DNA from: an uncultured Porphyromonas sp.
GTDB taxonomy: Bacteria; Bacteroidota; Bacteroidia; Bacteroidales; Porphyromonadaceae
Reading direction: 5' to 3'
NCBI GenBank assembly: GCA_900548415.1
Contig: URKO01000078.1
Span: forward strand, 1 to 6,232
DNA: 6,232 nt
Shown: positions 1 to 6,232 of the stretch, piece by piece
Position numbering within the stretch: position 1 is the first letter of the stretch
Layout of the letters: every line of letters starts with the position of its first letter
Translations under genes and position numbers: made by a program
Notes under the pieces: model-generated
What the model saw: the letters and a program-made list of their open reading frames with translations, nothing else
The model's database searches: none
What the model was told of the DNA's origin: nothing

Positions 1-2139
1 AATCCACGTAATGCGGGGACTGAGATCACCGTGCTCTCAGGAAGCTCTGGGCTTCGCTCTACCTTTACTTCTCCCGCAGAGGCAAAAGGCGATCTGACGC
101 TCTTCCTCAGGGAGGACTTCTCTCTGATGACTGCTGGTAGTGAACTAGCACCCGACACCGTCGGTACTATCTGCGCTCCCGATGGAACGTACAAGTATCG
201 TGTCTGGCAAAACATCGATCCTCAGTACACGCACTGGCGAGGCTGGGGTGGTACATTTGATGGTCTAACCTTCGAGGAGTGTCAGGGCAAAGGCTCCACA
301 CACGCAGCTGGTGGCACGATACACCTAGGTAGCAAGGAGGCCGCCAAGCTCAACACGCCTCCGCTAGATCTGATGGATGTCACGCTACATGAGGATGACC
401 TAACGAGTGACAATATCATCGTCCTACGCTTTAGAGCCAAGGTGACACAGCCTATCGATCCTAAGCTCTGTGAGGTAAAGCTCTTTGTCGAGTCTTCTGA
501 GACCTCTTGGTATCGGGATAGTGATAACCCTGTCTACAAGGGGGAGTGGAGCGTACTGCGTCCTCTGACTCCAGAGATTACGGACCTATCGACAGAGTGG
601 CAGACCTATGAGATGGCCTTCGCAGGTGCTGGCCATAGTACCATCATCAACATGGGCTTTCAGGTGATGCCTCTGAGCCGTGAGATTGCTGATGCGGGTG
701 GTTACCACTTTGACATGCTCCTAGACGATGTCGAGGTGTACAAGATGAAGCCTTTCCTACCCATTCCTAAGGTAACGGGCTGTACAGACTTCACGGCTGA
801 TAGCTTTGTTGCTAATTGGGCAGCTGTCGAGGGCGCTGATAGTTATCTCGTAGATGTCTACTATATGGCTGTCGATGAGACGGTACCTCCCAATCAGATG
901 GGACAGCGTCCTATGATACGCAAGGACTATCTCACGGGGCAAAAGGTGACCACCAATAGCTACAAGGTCACTGGAGTGGATCCTCAGTACACTTACTACT
1001 ACAATGTACGAGCTGTCAAGGGGGATAAAGAGTCTTACCACTCAGTAGACCAAGAGGTCAGTGGACTCTCAGCTCCAGAGCTACAGACGGTCTCAGATCT
1101 GACTGCAGATCACTATGTCGCCTCGTGGTCAGAAGTACCATCAGCAGGTCGATACTTCTATATGGCTTACCATGACAGACGAGTATACACAGGCTCAGAG
1201 GTTACACTGATCGATGAGGACTTTACGGGCGTCAAGGATCTAGAGGGCAACGAAACCGGGTGGAGCGTCGACAATCCTCCCACAGGTAGCTATGCTAAGG
1301 CATATCCTACAGATCTCAACATGCCTGGCTGGGAGATGTACTCGTATGCCCCCTGTACGGACTATGTGGGCTTCGACGGGTGGCAGTTCATCAACCATGG
1401 TGCTAGTGCCTCTATGCAAGCTCCCGAGCTAGACCTCTCGCACGGAGATGGTGTGGTCAATGTATCCGTAAGCCTATATGGTGCCTACGACTTGACCAGC
1501 AATCAGTTCCCACAGGCTGCGCTCGCACTTTTCAACTACAACGAGGAGACTGAAAAGTATGAGCAGGCAGACCTCGTTTACGTTGCTGAGGAGGCGCAGA
1601 GACCAATCATCAATCAGTGGCAAGACTACTCTGTACAGCTCAGGAATGGTAGCAAGCGCTCCATCATTGCGCTCTTTGCCGTCAAGGGGCCTGAGTATCT
1701 CTTTGTGGACAACTTCAAGGTAACGCAGTACTTCAACAAGGGTGAGTCTTATCTAGCTCCATACTTTGGCGAGCCTCTCCATGATGGTACTTCAATCACT
1801 GTTTCTGTACCCACTCATCTGCAGCAGGATGCTCTCTACCATCGCGTCAGAGCCGTTAAGGCTAATGATAAGGGCTTGATCATGAGCCCATTCTCTAAGA
1901 TGGACGAGATTCGCAAGGCTACAGCTGTGAGTCAGCTTGTCCTGACGGAACCTAGTGCCAAGATGATCGAAGGCGTGCTAACCATTGTCAATCCTAACGG
2001 CGACTCTGTACAGGTGTATGACGTGACAGGACGAGTACTCTATAGCTCAGAGCAGGCAGATAGAGAGTTCGACCTTACACTCCCTACGGAGCAGTCCTAC
2101 ATCGTACGCATCGGTAGCCAGCTCTACAAAGTTCGCTAG
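1..2139 (+). CDS. T9SS-secreted multidomain surface protein (jelly-roll / fibronectin III), 5' truncated
   Basis: The reading frame is open from base 1 to the TAG at 2137-2139. A GTG at 31 is in frame, but there is no signal peptide, so the true start lies upstream of the window. Counting residues from base 1: residues ~31-250 form a jelly-roll of the 'choice-of-anchor J' kind, opening with REDF and closing with LLDDVEVYKM. Residues ~255-357 are fibronectin-III-like (Trp at base 817, VRAVK at 1006-1020). A second FN3-like unit starts near 358 but is split by another jelly-roll at ~401-578 (opens IDEDF, closes FVDNFKV); its second half resumes at ~579-638. The last ~71 residues are a T9SS sorting domain. 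By family knowledge such proteins cross the outer membrane through T9SS and are anchored on the surface or released. Adhesion or glycan/protein binding is plausible, but no catalytic motif is visible and the ligand is unknown. The gene has its own terminator. Confidence 0.85.
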   Translation, partial: NPRNAGTEITVLSGSSGLRSTFTSPAEAKGDLTLFLREDFSLMTAGSELAPDTVGTICAPDGTYKYRVWQNIDPQYTHWRGWGGTFDGLTFEECQGKGSTHAAGGTIHLGSKEAAKLNTPPLDLMDVTLHEDDLTSDNIIVLRFRAKVTQPIDPKLCEVKLFVESSETSWYRDSDNPVYKGEWSVLRPLTPEITDLSTEWQTYEMAFAGAGHSTIINMGFQVMPLSREIADAGGYHFDMLLDDVEVYKMKPFLPIPKVTGCTDFTADSFVANWAAVEGADSYLVDVYYMAVDETVPPNQMGQRPMIRKDYLTGQKVTTNSYKVTGVDPQYTYYYNVRAVKGDKESYHSVDQEVSGLSAPELQTVSDLTADHYVASWSEVPSAGRYFYMAYHDRRVYTGSEVTLIDEDFTGVKDLEGNETGWSVDNPPTGSYAKAYPTDLNMPGWEMYSYAPCTDYVGFDGWQFINHGASASMQAPELDLSHGDGVVNVSVSLYGAYDLTSNQFPQAALALFNYNEETEKYEQADLVYVAEEAQRPIINQWQDYSVQLRNGSKRSIIALFAVKGPEYLFVDNFKVTQYFNKGESYLAPYFGEPLHDGTSITVSVPTHLQQDALYHRVRAVKANDKGLIMSPFSKMDEIRKATAVSQLVLTEPSAKMIEGVLTIVNPNGDSVQVYDVTGRVLYSSEQADREFDLTLPTEQSYIVRIGSQLYKVR
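1924..2136 (+). other. T9SS type A C-terminal sorting domain (within the surface-protein gene)
   Basis: The final ~71 codons show the type A sorting-domain pattern: a short strand (GVLTIVNP), the hallmark VQVYDVTGRVLYS, a D-x-T-L segment, then YIVRIG and a basic C-terminus ending KVR. In Porphyromonas, domains like this are recognised by the type IX machinery and usually removed by the sortase PorU as the protein is attached to A-LPS. Length and motif order match the family. The canonical G-x-Y turn before the last strands is replaced by EQSY, a tolerated variation. Confidence 0.87.
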
Positions 2140-2169
2140 TCGTAAGAGCACACACACGCTGTAAAAAGC

Positions 2170-2209
2170 AATAGCCACGTGAGAATCGACCTCTCACGTG
2201 GCTATTTTT
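2170..2209 (+). terminator. Rho-independent terminator after the surface-protein gene
   Basis: A perfect 15-bp inverted repeat (2170-2184 with 2192-2206) encloses the 7-nt loop ATCGACC and runs into a T-rich tract (TTTTT at 2205-2209, then A and more T). It begins 30 bases after the stop codon. On the opposite strand the same stem is followed by GC and five Ts, so it could also work in reverse, although no minus-strand gene is seen here. Confidence 0.9.
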
Positions 2210-2278
2210 ATTATTGCTGTCCGATGGAATAAAAGACATATCTTCCGCCGAAAAACTTTTATCGGACAGCCATAATAA
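2208..2278. repeat. 71-bp near-palindromic element with ~18-23 bp inverted arms
   Basis: The outer arms 2208-2225 and 2261-2278 are reverse complements over 18 bases with one mismatch (T2215 against C2271). The symmetry continues inward: AAAAG at 2231-2235 pairs with CTTTT at 2256-2260 if GGAAT (2226-2230) is bulged out, giving about 23 paired bases per arm around a 20-nt centre (2236-2255). It encodes nothing. Its left end overlaps the T-tract of the terminator and its right end stops 18 bases before the pnp -33 element. It could be a small non-autonomous mobile element, a dispersed intergenic palindrome, or a second transcript-end hairpin. I cannot identify a parent transposon. Confidence 0.7.
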
Positions 2279-2296
2279 GAATTAGTCGAAACAGAG

Positions 2297-2329
2297 TTGT
2301 CGCAATCTGCATTAGTTTTTGTAACTTTG
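2297..2329 (+). promoter_or_regulatory. Bacteroidota-type sigma-ABfr promoter for pnp
   Basis: TAACTTTG at 2322-2329 is an exact match to the Bacteroidota -7 consensus TAnnTTTG. A TTG at 2297-2299 (within GTTGT) sits 22 bases upstream and is a reasonable -33 element, slightly wider than the usual 19-21 spacing. Transcription would start near 2335-2337, leaving a 5' leader of about 45 bases before the ATG at 2382. That leader is A-rich and has no good Shine-Dalgarno sequence, which is normal in this phylum. Confidence 0.72.
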
Positions 2330-2381
2330 GACGATTTTATCGAGGTATAAGACAATAGAACTAAGTAATCAGACGATTTTT

Positions 2382-4592
2382 ATGATCAATCCGGTCAACA
2401 AGACAATCACCCTACCCGATGGTCGCACGATCACCATCGAGACGGGCAAGCTTGCCAAGCAAGCCGACGGTGCTGTCACCGTCACCATGGGCTCTACCGT
2501 ACTACTCGCAGCTGTAACAGCTGCCAAGGAGGCTAAGCCCGATGTGGACTTTATGCCACTGCAGGTAGAGTACAAAGAGAAGTTTTCAGCCATAGGTCGC
2601 TTCCCCGGAGGCTTCACACGCCGTGAGGGACGCGCCTCAGACTATGAGATATTAACTTGCCGACTAGTGGACCGCGCACTGCGTCCTCTCTTCCCCGATG
2701 ACTACCATGCAGAGGTCTATGTAAACATTATCCTCTTCTCCTCTGACGGTGTCGATATGCCAGATGCACTCGCTGGACTAGCTGCTTCGGCTGCTCTAGC
2801 AGTCTCTGACATCCCCTTCGGAGGTCCTATCAGTGAGGTACGCGTAGCACGCATCGATGGTGAGTTTGTCATCAATCCTACTTTCGAGCAGCTAGAGCGT
2901 GCAGACATTGACCTGATGGTCGCAGCAACACTCGACAACATTATGATGGTCGAGGGTGAGATGGAAGAGGTCCAGGAGGAGGAGATGCTCGAGGCTATCA
3001 AGGTAGCTCACGAGGCTATCAAGGTACAGTGCCAGGCTCAGCTAGAGCTCTCGGAGGCTGTCGGCAAGATGACCAAGCGTGAGTACCCAGCTGAGGAGCA
3101 AGACGAGGAGCTACGTGAGCGTATGCAGCGTGAGCTCTACGACAAGATCTACAAGGTCGCTACCGCTGGTACCGACAAGCATGCTCGTGGCGATGCCTTT
3201 GAGGCGATCGTCGAGGAGTTCAAGGCACAGTTTACCGAAGAGGAGCTCGAGCAGAAGGGCATGATCATAGACCGCTACTACCACGATATGGAGAAGGCGG
3301 CTATGCGTCGTATGATCCTCGACGAGGGCAAGCGTCTCGATGGTCGTCGCACCGACGAGATACGTCCTATCTGGATCGAGACGGACTGCCTACCAGGTCC
3401 TCACGGATCGGCTATCTTCACACGTGGTGAGACGCAGTCTCTCTCTACGGTGACGCTCGGTACTAAGAGTGATGAGAAGCTAGTCGACGATGTACTCAAC
3501 TACGGCAAGGAGCGCTTCCTCCTGCACTACAACTTTCCACCCTTCTCTACAGGCGAGGCAAAAGCTTCGCGCGGCATCAGCCGTCGTGAGATAGGTCACG
3601 GTAACCTAGCACACCGTGCGCTCAAGCGCATGATCCCTGCGGACTATCCTTATGTGATCCGCGTGATGAGCGACATCCTTGAGTCCAACGGTTCTTCCTC
3701 TATGGCAACGGTTTGTGCTGGTACGCTCGCTCTGCGTGATGCGGGTGTCCAGATGAAGAAGCCAGTCTCGGGTATCGCTATGGGTCTCATCAGCGAGAAC
3801 AAAGGTACCAACTACGCTATCCTCTCCGACATCCTAGGCGACGAGGATCACCTCGGCGATATGGACTTTAAGGTGACGGGTACGCGTGACGGTATCACCG
3901 CTACGCAGATGGATATCAAGGTGGATGGCTTGAGCTATGAAATCTTGGCAAAGGCTTTGGCACAGGCAAAGGCTGGTCGCCTCCACATCCTAAATAAGAT
4001 CGAGGAAGCACAGCCCGAGGCTCGTCCTGATATGAAGCCTCATGCACCACGCATTGAGACGCTCCGCATCGGCAAGGAGTTCATCGGAGCTGTCATTGGC
4101 CCAGGCGGTAAGATCATCCAGGGTATCCAGGAGAAGAGTGGCGCCACGGTCAACATCGAAGAGGTGGACAACTATGGTATCGTCGAGATCAGTAGCTCTA
4201 ACAAGGAGTCTCTCGATGCGGCTATGGCTATGGTACGTGGTATCGTCGCTACCCCAGAGGTAGGCGAGGTCTACAAGGGCACCGTCTCCTCAGTGATGCC
4301 GTACGGTTGCTTCGTACAGTTTATGCCTGGCAAGGATGGACTACTCCACATCAGCGAGATCGACTGGAAGCGCTTTGCAACGATTGAGGAGACAGGTCTC
4401 AAGGAGGGCGACACGATCGATGTCAAGCTCATTGAGATCGACCCCAAGACGGGCAAGTTTAGTCTCTCGCACAAGGCACTCCTACCTAAGCCCGAGGGCT
4501 ATGTAGAGCCCGAGCGTCGTCCACGCCGTGAGCGTCGTGATGATGGCGAGCGTCGTGAGCGCCGTCCACGTCGTGAGCATCGTGACGAATAG
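2382..4592 (+). CDS. pnp: Polyribonucleotide nucleotidyltransferase (polynucleotide phosphorylase, PNPase)
   Basis: PNPase is a cytoplasmic homotrimer that degrades RNA 3'-to-5' by phosphorolysis, releasing nucleoside diphosphates, and can add 3' tails in reverse. The 736-residue protein is full length. Domains in order: first RNase PH-like domain (~10-145, with [10 protein letters not shown] at 75-84 and DRALRPLF at 97-104); helical linker (~150-310, Glu-rich); second, catalytic RNase PH domain (~315-540) with RREIGHG (401-407), SNGSSS (435-440), and [10 protein letters not shown] (486-495), whose D487 and D493 match the E. coli catalytic aspartates; KH domain (~556-617) with GPGG at 573-576; S1 domain (~628-698); and an Arg/Glu-rich tail (~711-736). 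The ATG at 2382 gives the family's usual N-terminus ([17 protein letters not shown]). The gene has its own promoter and terminator, so it appears monocistronic. In enterobacteria pnp commonly follows rpsO, which is not the case here. Confidence 0.98.
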   Translation: MINPVNKTITLPDGRTITIETGKLAKQADGAVTVTMGSTVLLAAVTAAKEAKPDVDFMPLQVEYKEKFSAIGRFPGGFTRREGRASDYEILTCRLVDRALRPLFPDDYHAEVYVNIILFSSDGVDMPDALAGLAASAALAVSDIPFGGPISEVRVARIDGEFVINPTFEQLERADIDLMVAATLDNIMMVEGEMEEVQEEEMLEAIKVAHEAIKVQCQAQLELSEAVGKMTKREYPAEEQDEELRERMQRELYDKIYKVATAGTDKHARGDAFEAIVEEFKAQFTEEELEQKGMIIDRYYHDMEKAAMRRMILDEGKRLDGRRTDEIRPIWIETDCLPGPHGSAIFTRGETQSLSTVTLGTKSDEKLVDDVLNYGKERFLLHYNFPPFSTGEAKASRGISRREIGHGNLAHRALKRMIPADYPYVIRVMSDILESNGSSSMATVCAGTLALRDAGVQMKKPVSGIAMGLISENKGTNYAILSDILGDEDHLGDMDFKVTGTRDGITATQMDIKVDGLSYEILAKALAQAKAGRLHILNKIEEAQPEARPDMKPHAPRIETLRIGKEFIGAVIGPGGKIIQGIQEKSGATVNIEEVDNYGIVEISSSNKESLDAAMAMVRGIVATPEVGEVYKGTVSSVMPYGCFVQFMPGKDGLLHISEIDWKRFATIEETGLKEGDTIDVKLIEIDPKTGKFSLSHKALLPKPEGYVEPERRPRRERRDDGERRERRPRREHRDE
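4512..4586 (+). repeat. Imperfect internal duplication in the pnp 3' end (Arg-rich tail)
   Basis: Ten codons at 4512-4541 ([10 protein letters not shown]) recur at 4557-4586 as [10 protein letters not shown], separated by five codons (DGERR). At DNA level the copies differ at only a few, mostly third-position, bases, with a recurring CGTCGTGAGC core. This suggests a local 45-bp tandem duplication inside the coding region. The basic tail follows the S1 domain and probably contributes non-specific RNA contact, which is an inference. Confidence 0.75.
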
Positions 4593-4652
4593 ACGATAAG
4601 AGCTAGAGCGTCTGCGTCACCATACACAGTAGCTCTACTAAGCTAAATACAG

Positions 4653-4735
4653 GAAGTCATCAACCACAAATACTCTTTCGCGACCCCTGCTACCAGCATG
4701 TTGTGAGCGAAAGTTGTGGTTGGTGATTTCTTTTT
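4653..4735 (+). terminator. Long-stem rho-independent terminator after pnp
   Basis: The left arm 4653-4669 pairs with 4714-4730 over 17 positions (15 Watson-Crick plus two G-U). After a 5-nt left-side bulge (4670-4674), CTTTCGC at 4675-4681 pairs with GCGAAAG at 4707-4713. The 25-nt apex holds a small TGCT/AGCA hairpin (4688-4698). The stem ends in TTTC followed by TTTTT at 4731-4735. It starts 60 bases after the pnp stop. The stem is unusually long, and its 3' arm also carries part of the next promoter. Confidence 0.85.
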
Positions 4736-4746
4736 CTATAACTTTG
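4714..4746 (+). promoter_or_regulatory. Bacteroidota-type promoter for the transporter gene
   Basis: TAACTTTG at 4739-4746 matches the -7 consensus TAnnTTTG exactly and is identical to the pnp -7 box. TTG at 4714-4716, again within GTTGT, gives the same 22-base spacing as at pnp. The -33 element lies in the 3' arm of the pnp terminator and the -7 box starts three bases after its T-tract. The predicted start near 4752-4754 leaves a leader of only about 20 bases before the ATG at 4772. Confidence 0.7.
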
Positions 4747-4771
4747 CAGCGGATTAGACAAGCAAGTTTGT

Positions 4772-6052
4772 ATGCCAACCCCATCGACAGGTACCAAGTC
4801 AAACTATCTCGGGCCCTTTATAACTATGGTGATCATGATGACCGTCATCGGCTTCATCACGAGTATCAACCAGCAGTTTCAACTTCCTATCAAAAGTGCC
4901 TATCTGCACTCCGCAGGTGGCTGGACCAATAGCTTTGCGACGCTACTCATCTTCGCCTTTTTCCTCTCTTACCTGGTGCTAGGACCTACCTCAGCACGCT
5001 TTGTGGAGCGACATGGCTACAAGATGACCATCGTCAGGGGCTTGGTCATGCTGGCGGGAGGTATCCTACTCTTCATCCTCTCGGCACTGCTCTTCATGCA
5101 CACCTCGCTATGGATCACGCTCTCTGAGACGGTGCAGCTGCCTGTGAGCTATCTGATATTCCTCCTCGGCTCCTTCGTATGTGGAGCGGGTATCACCTTC
5201 ATGCAGTCGTCGGTCAATCCTTATCTCATCGCCTGCACGGTCCCTGGTACCTCCGCTGTACAGCGGCAAAACATCGGTGGCGTGGGCAACTCGACGATGA
5301 CTATGCTGGCACCACTCTTCGTCTCGATGGTTATCTTCGGTGGGGTGGACGATCTAGAGGCTCTGCAGATCCAAGAGGTGATCCTGCCTATGATCATCCT
5401 AATGGGTGTCGTGCTGATACTATCCTACATTGTCAAGCGACTCCACGTGCCACACATCGAGGGGACGACGAGTGGCGAGGATGCTGAGGTAAGCTTCAAG
5501 ACTGTGTGGCGCATACGACGCGTGCGACTCGGCTGTATAGCACTCTTCTGCTATGTGGGTGTCGAGGTCTGCATCGGTGCTAACATCATCCTATATGGGC
5601 AAAACGACCTCTCACTGAGCTATAGTACTGTGGCTCTCTACGCTACTCTCTACTGGGGAGCTATGCTAGTAGGTCGCTTCGTAGGTAGCTTCCTAAACCG
5701 TGTCTCTGACCGCAAGCTACTATGGAGTACCACGCTACTCTCCGCTATCCTCATCCTGATCGCTGTCGTGACCAATCAACCTTACTGGCTCATAGCCGTA
5801 GGACTATGTCACTCGGTCATGTGGGGTGCCATATATTCGCTAGCACTCAAGGAGCTAGGGAGCCTAGCCACGAGAGCCTCTGGCGTACTGCTGATGGGAC
5901 TCATCGGAGGGGCACTCTTACCATTCGTACAGAGCTTGCTAGCGGACCTCCTCGGAGGGTATCACTACACCTGGCTACTCGTCGTAGCAGGCGAGCTGTA
6001 CATGCTTTACTACGCTCTGGTCGGCTCCCGCTTTAAGGAGCAGCAGGCGTAA
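4772..6052 (+). CDS. MFS transporter, FHS (fucose-galactose-glucose:H+ symporter) family
   Basis: An inner-membrane permease of 426 residues with about 12 hydrophobic segments (approx. 14-33, 53-72, 84-108, 126-152, 171-192, 203-222, 252-275, 286-305, 314-333, 338-358, 368-392, 398-418) and a central cytoplasmic loop at ~223-250. Family signatures resembling FucP/GluP/NagP are visible: NPY at 149-151 in TM4, QRQNIGGVGNS at 164-174, YVGVE at 261-265 in TM7, GRFVGSFL at 301-308, MWGAIYSLAL at 350-359, and a Gly-rich TM11 with GGALLPFVQSLLAD at 379-392. The residue matching FucP E135 (four before the NP) is Q145, and TM1 has NQQ (33-35) near where FucP has an acidic residue, so it is probably not a fucose permease. 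The substrate, perhaps a hexose or amino sugar, is unproven. The ATG at 4772 fits the promoter and places a short polar N-tail before TM1. A downstream lipoprotein gene follows after 38 bases. Confidence 0.88.
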   Translation: MPTPSTGTKSNYLGPFITMVIMMTVIGFITSINQQFQLPIKSAYLHSAGGWTNSFATLLIFAFFLSYLVLGPTSARFVERHGYKMTIVRGLVMLAGGILLFILSALLFMHTSLWITLSETVQLPVSYLIFLLGSFVCGAGITFMQSSVNPYLIACTVPGTSAVQRQNIGGVGNSTMTMLAPLFVSMVIFGGVDDLEALQIQEVILPMIILMGVVLILSYIVKRLHVPHIEGTTSGEDAEVSFKTVWRIRRVRLGCIALFCYVGVEVCIGANIILYGQNDLSLSYSTVALYATLYWGAMLVGRFVGSFLNRVSDRKLLWSTTLLSAILILIAVVTNQPYWLIAVGLCHSVMWGAIYSLALKELGSLATRASGVLLMGLIGGALLPFVQSLLADLLGGYHYTWLLVVAGELYMLYYALVGSRFKEQQA

Positions 6053-6090
6053 TCAATCGGATTCTATTCACTTTAATCAATCATACGAAT

Positions 6091-6232
6091 ATGAAAAAGT
6101 TTATGCTAATCGTAGCTGCTGGTCTAGCACTAGTAGCTTGTAACACGGAGAAGAAGGACGCAACGACTACCGTAGACTCTACCGCAATGGTCGTAGAGGC
6201 TCCTGTAGTTGCCGAGCCTGAGGTCTTCAACT
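6091..6232 (+). CDS. Small lipoprotein, 3' end outside the window
   Basis: This ORF is open from the ATG at 6091 to the window end (47 complete codons). It begins with a clear type II signal peptide: MKKF, a hydrophobic stretch (residues 5-14), then a lipobox LVAC with Cys17 as the predicted lipidated residue. The mature part starts CNTEKKD and continues as a low-complexity Thr/Ala/Val/Glu stretch, typical of a flexible linker behind a lipid anchor. Asn at +2 does not suggest inner-membrane retention, so outer-membrane placement is likely. No domain is visible in the part present and its function is unknown. It starts 38 bases after the transporter stop, with no TAnnTTTG box or hairpin in between, so co-transcription is plausible. 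Confidence 0.8.
   Translation, partial: MKKFMLIVAAGLALVACNTEKKDATTTVDSTAMVVEAPVVAEPEVFN

Noticed and set aside
31..33. GTG at 31 as the true start of the surface-protein gene
   Set aside because: The frame stays open to base 1, no signal peptide follows the GTG although a T9SS cargo needs one, and no promoter precedes it within the window.
757..1041. 94-codon minus-strand ORF inside the surface-protein gene
   Set aside because: It lies wholly opposite a well-supported coding region with recognisable FN3 sequence, and has no recognisable protein features or promoter of its own.
2336..2381. Possible structured autoregulatory leader of pnp, as in enterobacteria
   Set aside because: The ~45-base leader is A-rich and shows no substantial inverted repeat, so nothing in it supports RNase III-type autoregulation.
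2369..3001. Two minus-strand ORFs (2369-2617 and 2717-3001) overlapping the start of pnp
   Set aside because: They are Ser/Ala-rich translations antisense to conserved PNPase codons, and no other evidence supports them.
3079..4474. Short ORFs at 3079-3264 (+), 4042-4263 (+) and 4271-4474 (-) within pnp
   Set aside because: They are out-of-frame translations of conserved PNPase domains, dominated by Ser and Arg as expected from frame-shifted reading of this codon usage.
4599..4636. 7-bp inverted repeat (4599-4605 with 4630-4636) just after the pnp stop
   Set aside because: The stem is short with a 24-nt loop and no T-tract; a repeat like this is expected by chance, and the convincing terminator lies just downstream.
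4714..4932. 72-codon plus-strand ORF overlapping the transporter start
   Set aside because: Its start lies upstream of the predicted transcription start and inside the terminator stem. Most of it is a frame-shifted reading of the transporter N-terminus.
5179..6036. ORFs 5179-5487 and 5722-6036 inside the transporter gene
   Set aside because: They are alternative-frame readings of conserved transmembrane segments, with His/Arg-rich, non-protein-like composition.

Overview
The window looks like chromosomal DNA of a Bacteroidota bacterium, most likely a Porphyromonas-type member of the Bacteroidales. Three observations support this: the first protein ends in a type IX secretion (T9SS) sorting domain, two promoters carry the Bacteroidota -7 box TAnnTTTG, and the start codons lack clear Shine-Dalgarno sequences. 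Base composition is moderately GC-rich throughout, which would fit the P. asaccharolytica/P. uenonis group better than low-GC Bacteroidales. The species is an inference. All genes are on the + strand.

Layout: (1) 1-2139 is the 3' part of a gene for a secreted multidomain surface protein with two jelly-roll domains, two fibronectin-III-like domains and a C-terminal T9SS domain. (2) 2140-2381 is intergenic and holds a strong hairpin terminator, a 71-bp near-palindromic element abutting it, and a promoter for the next gene. (3) 2382-4592 is a complete pnp gene for polynucleotide phosphorylase, with all catalytic and RNA-binding domains and an Arg/Glu-rich tail. (4) 4593-4771 holds a long hairpin terminator whose 3' arm and T-tract run directly into a second promoter. 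(5) 4772-6052 is a 12-TM major facilitator of the FHS (FucP/GluP-like) family. (6) 6091 to the window edge is the start of a small lipoprotein gene that may be co-transcribed with the transporter.

The genes do not form one functional pathway. Terminators and promoters split them into three transcription units: surface protein; pnp; transporter plus lipoprotein. I see no CRISPR array, tRNA, rRNA, transposase or phage gene. Nothing here amounts to a new multi-gene system. The most unusual items are the apparent insertion of a jelly-roll domain inside a fibronectin-III domain, the 71-bp palindrome, and the terminator/promoter overlap.
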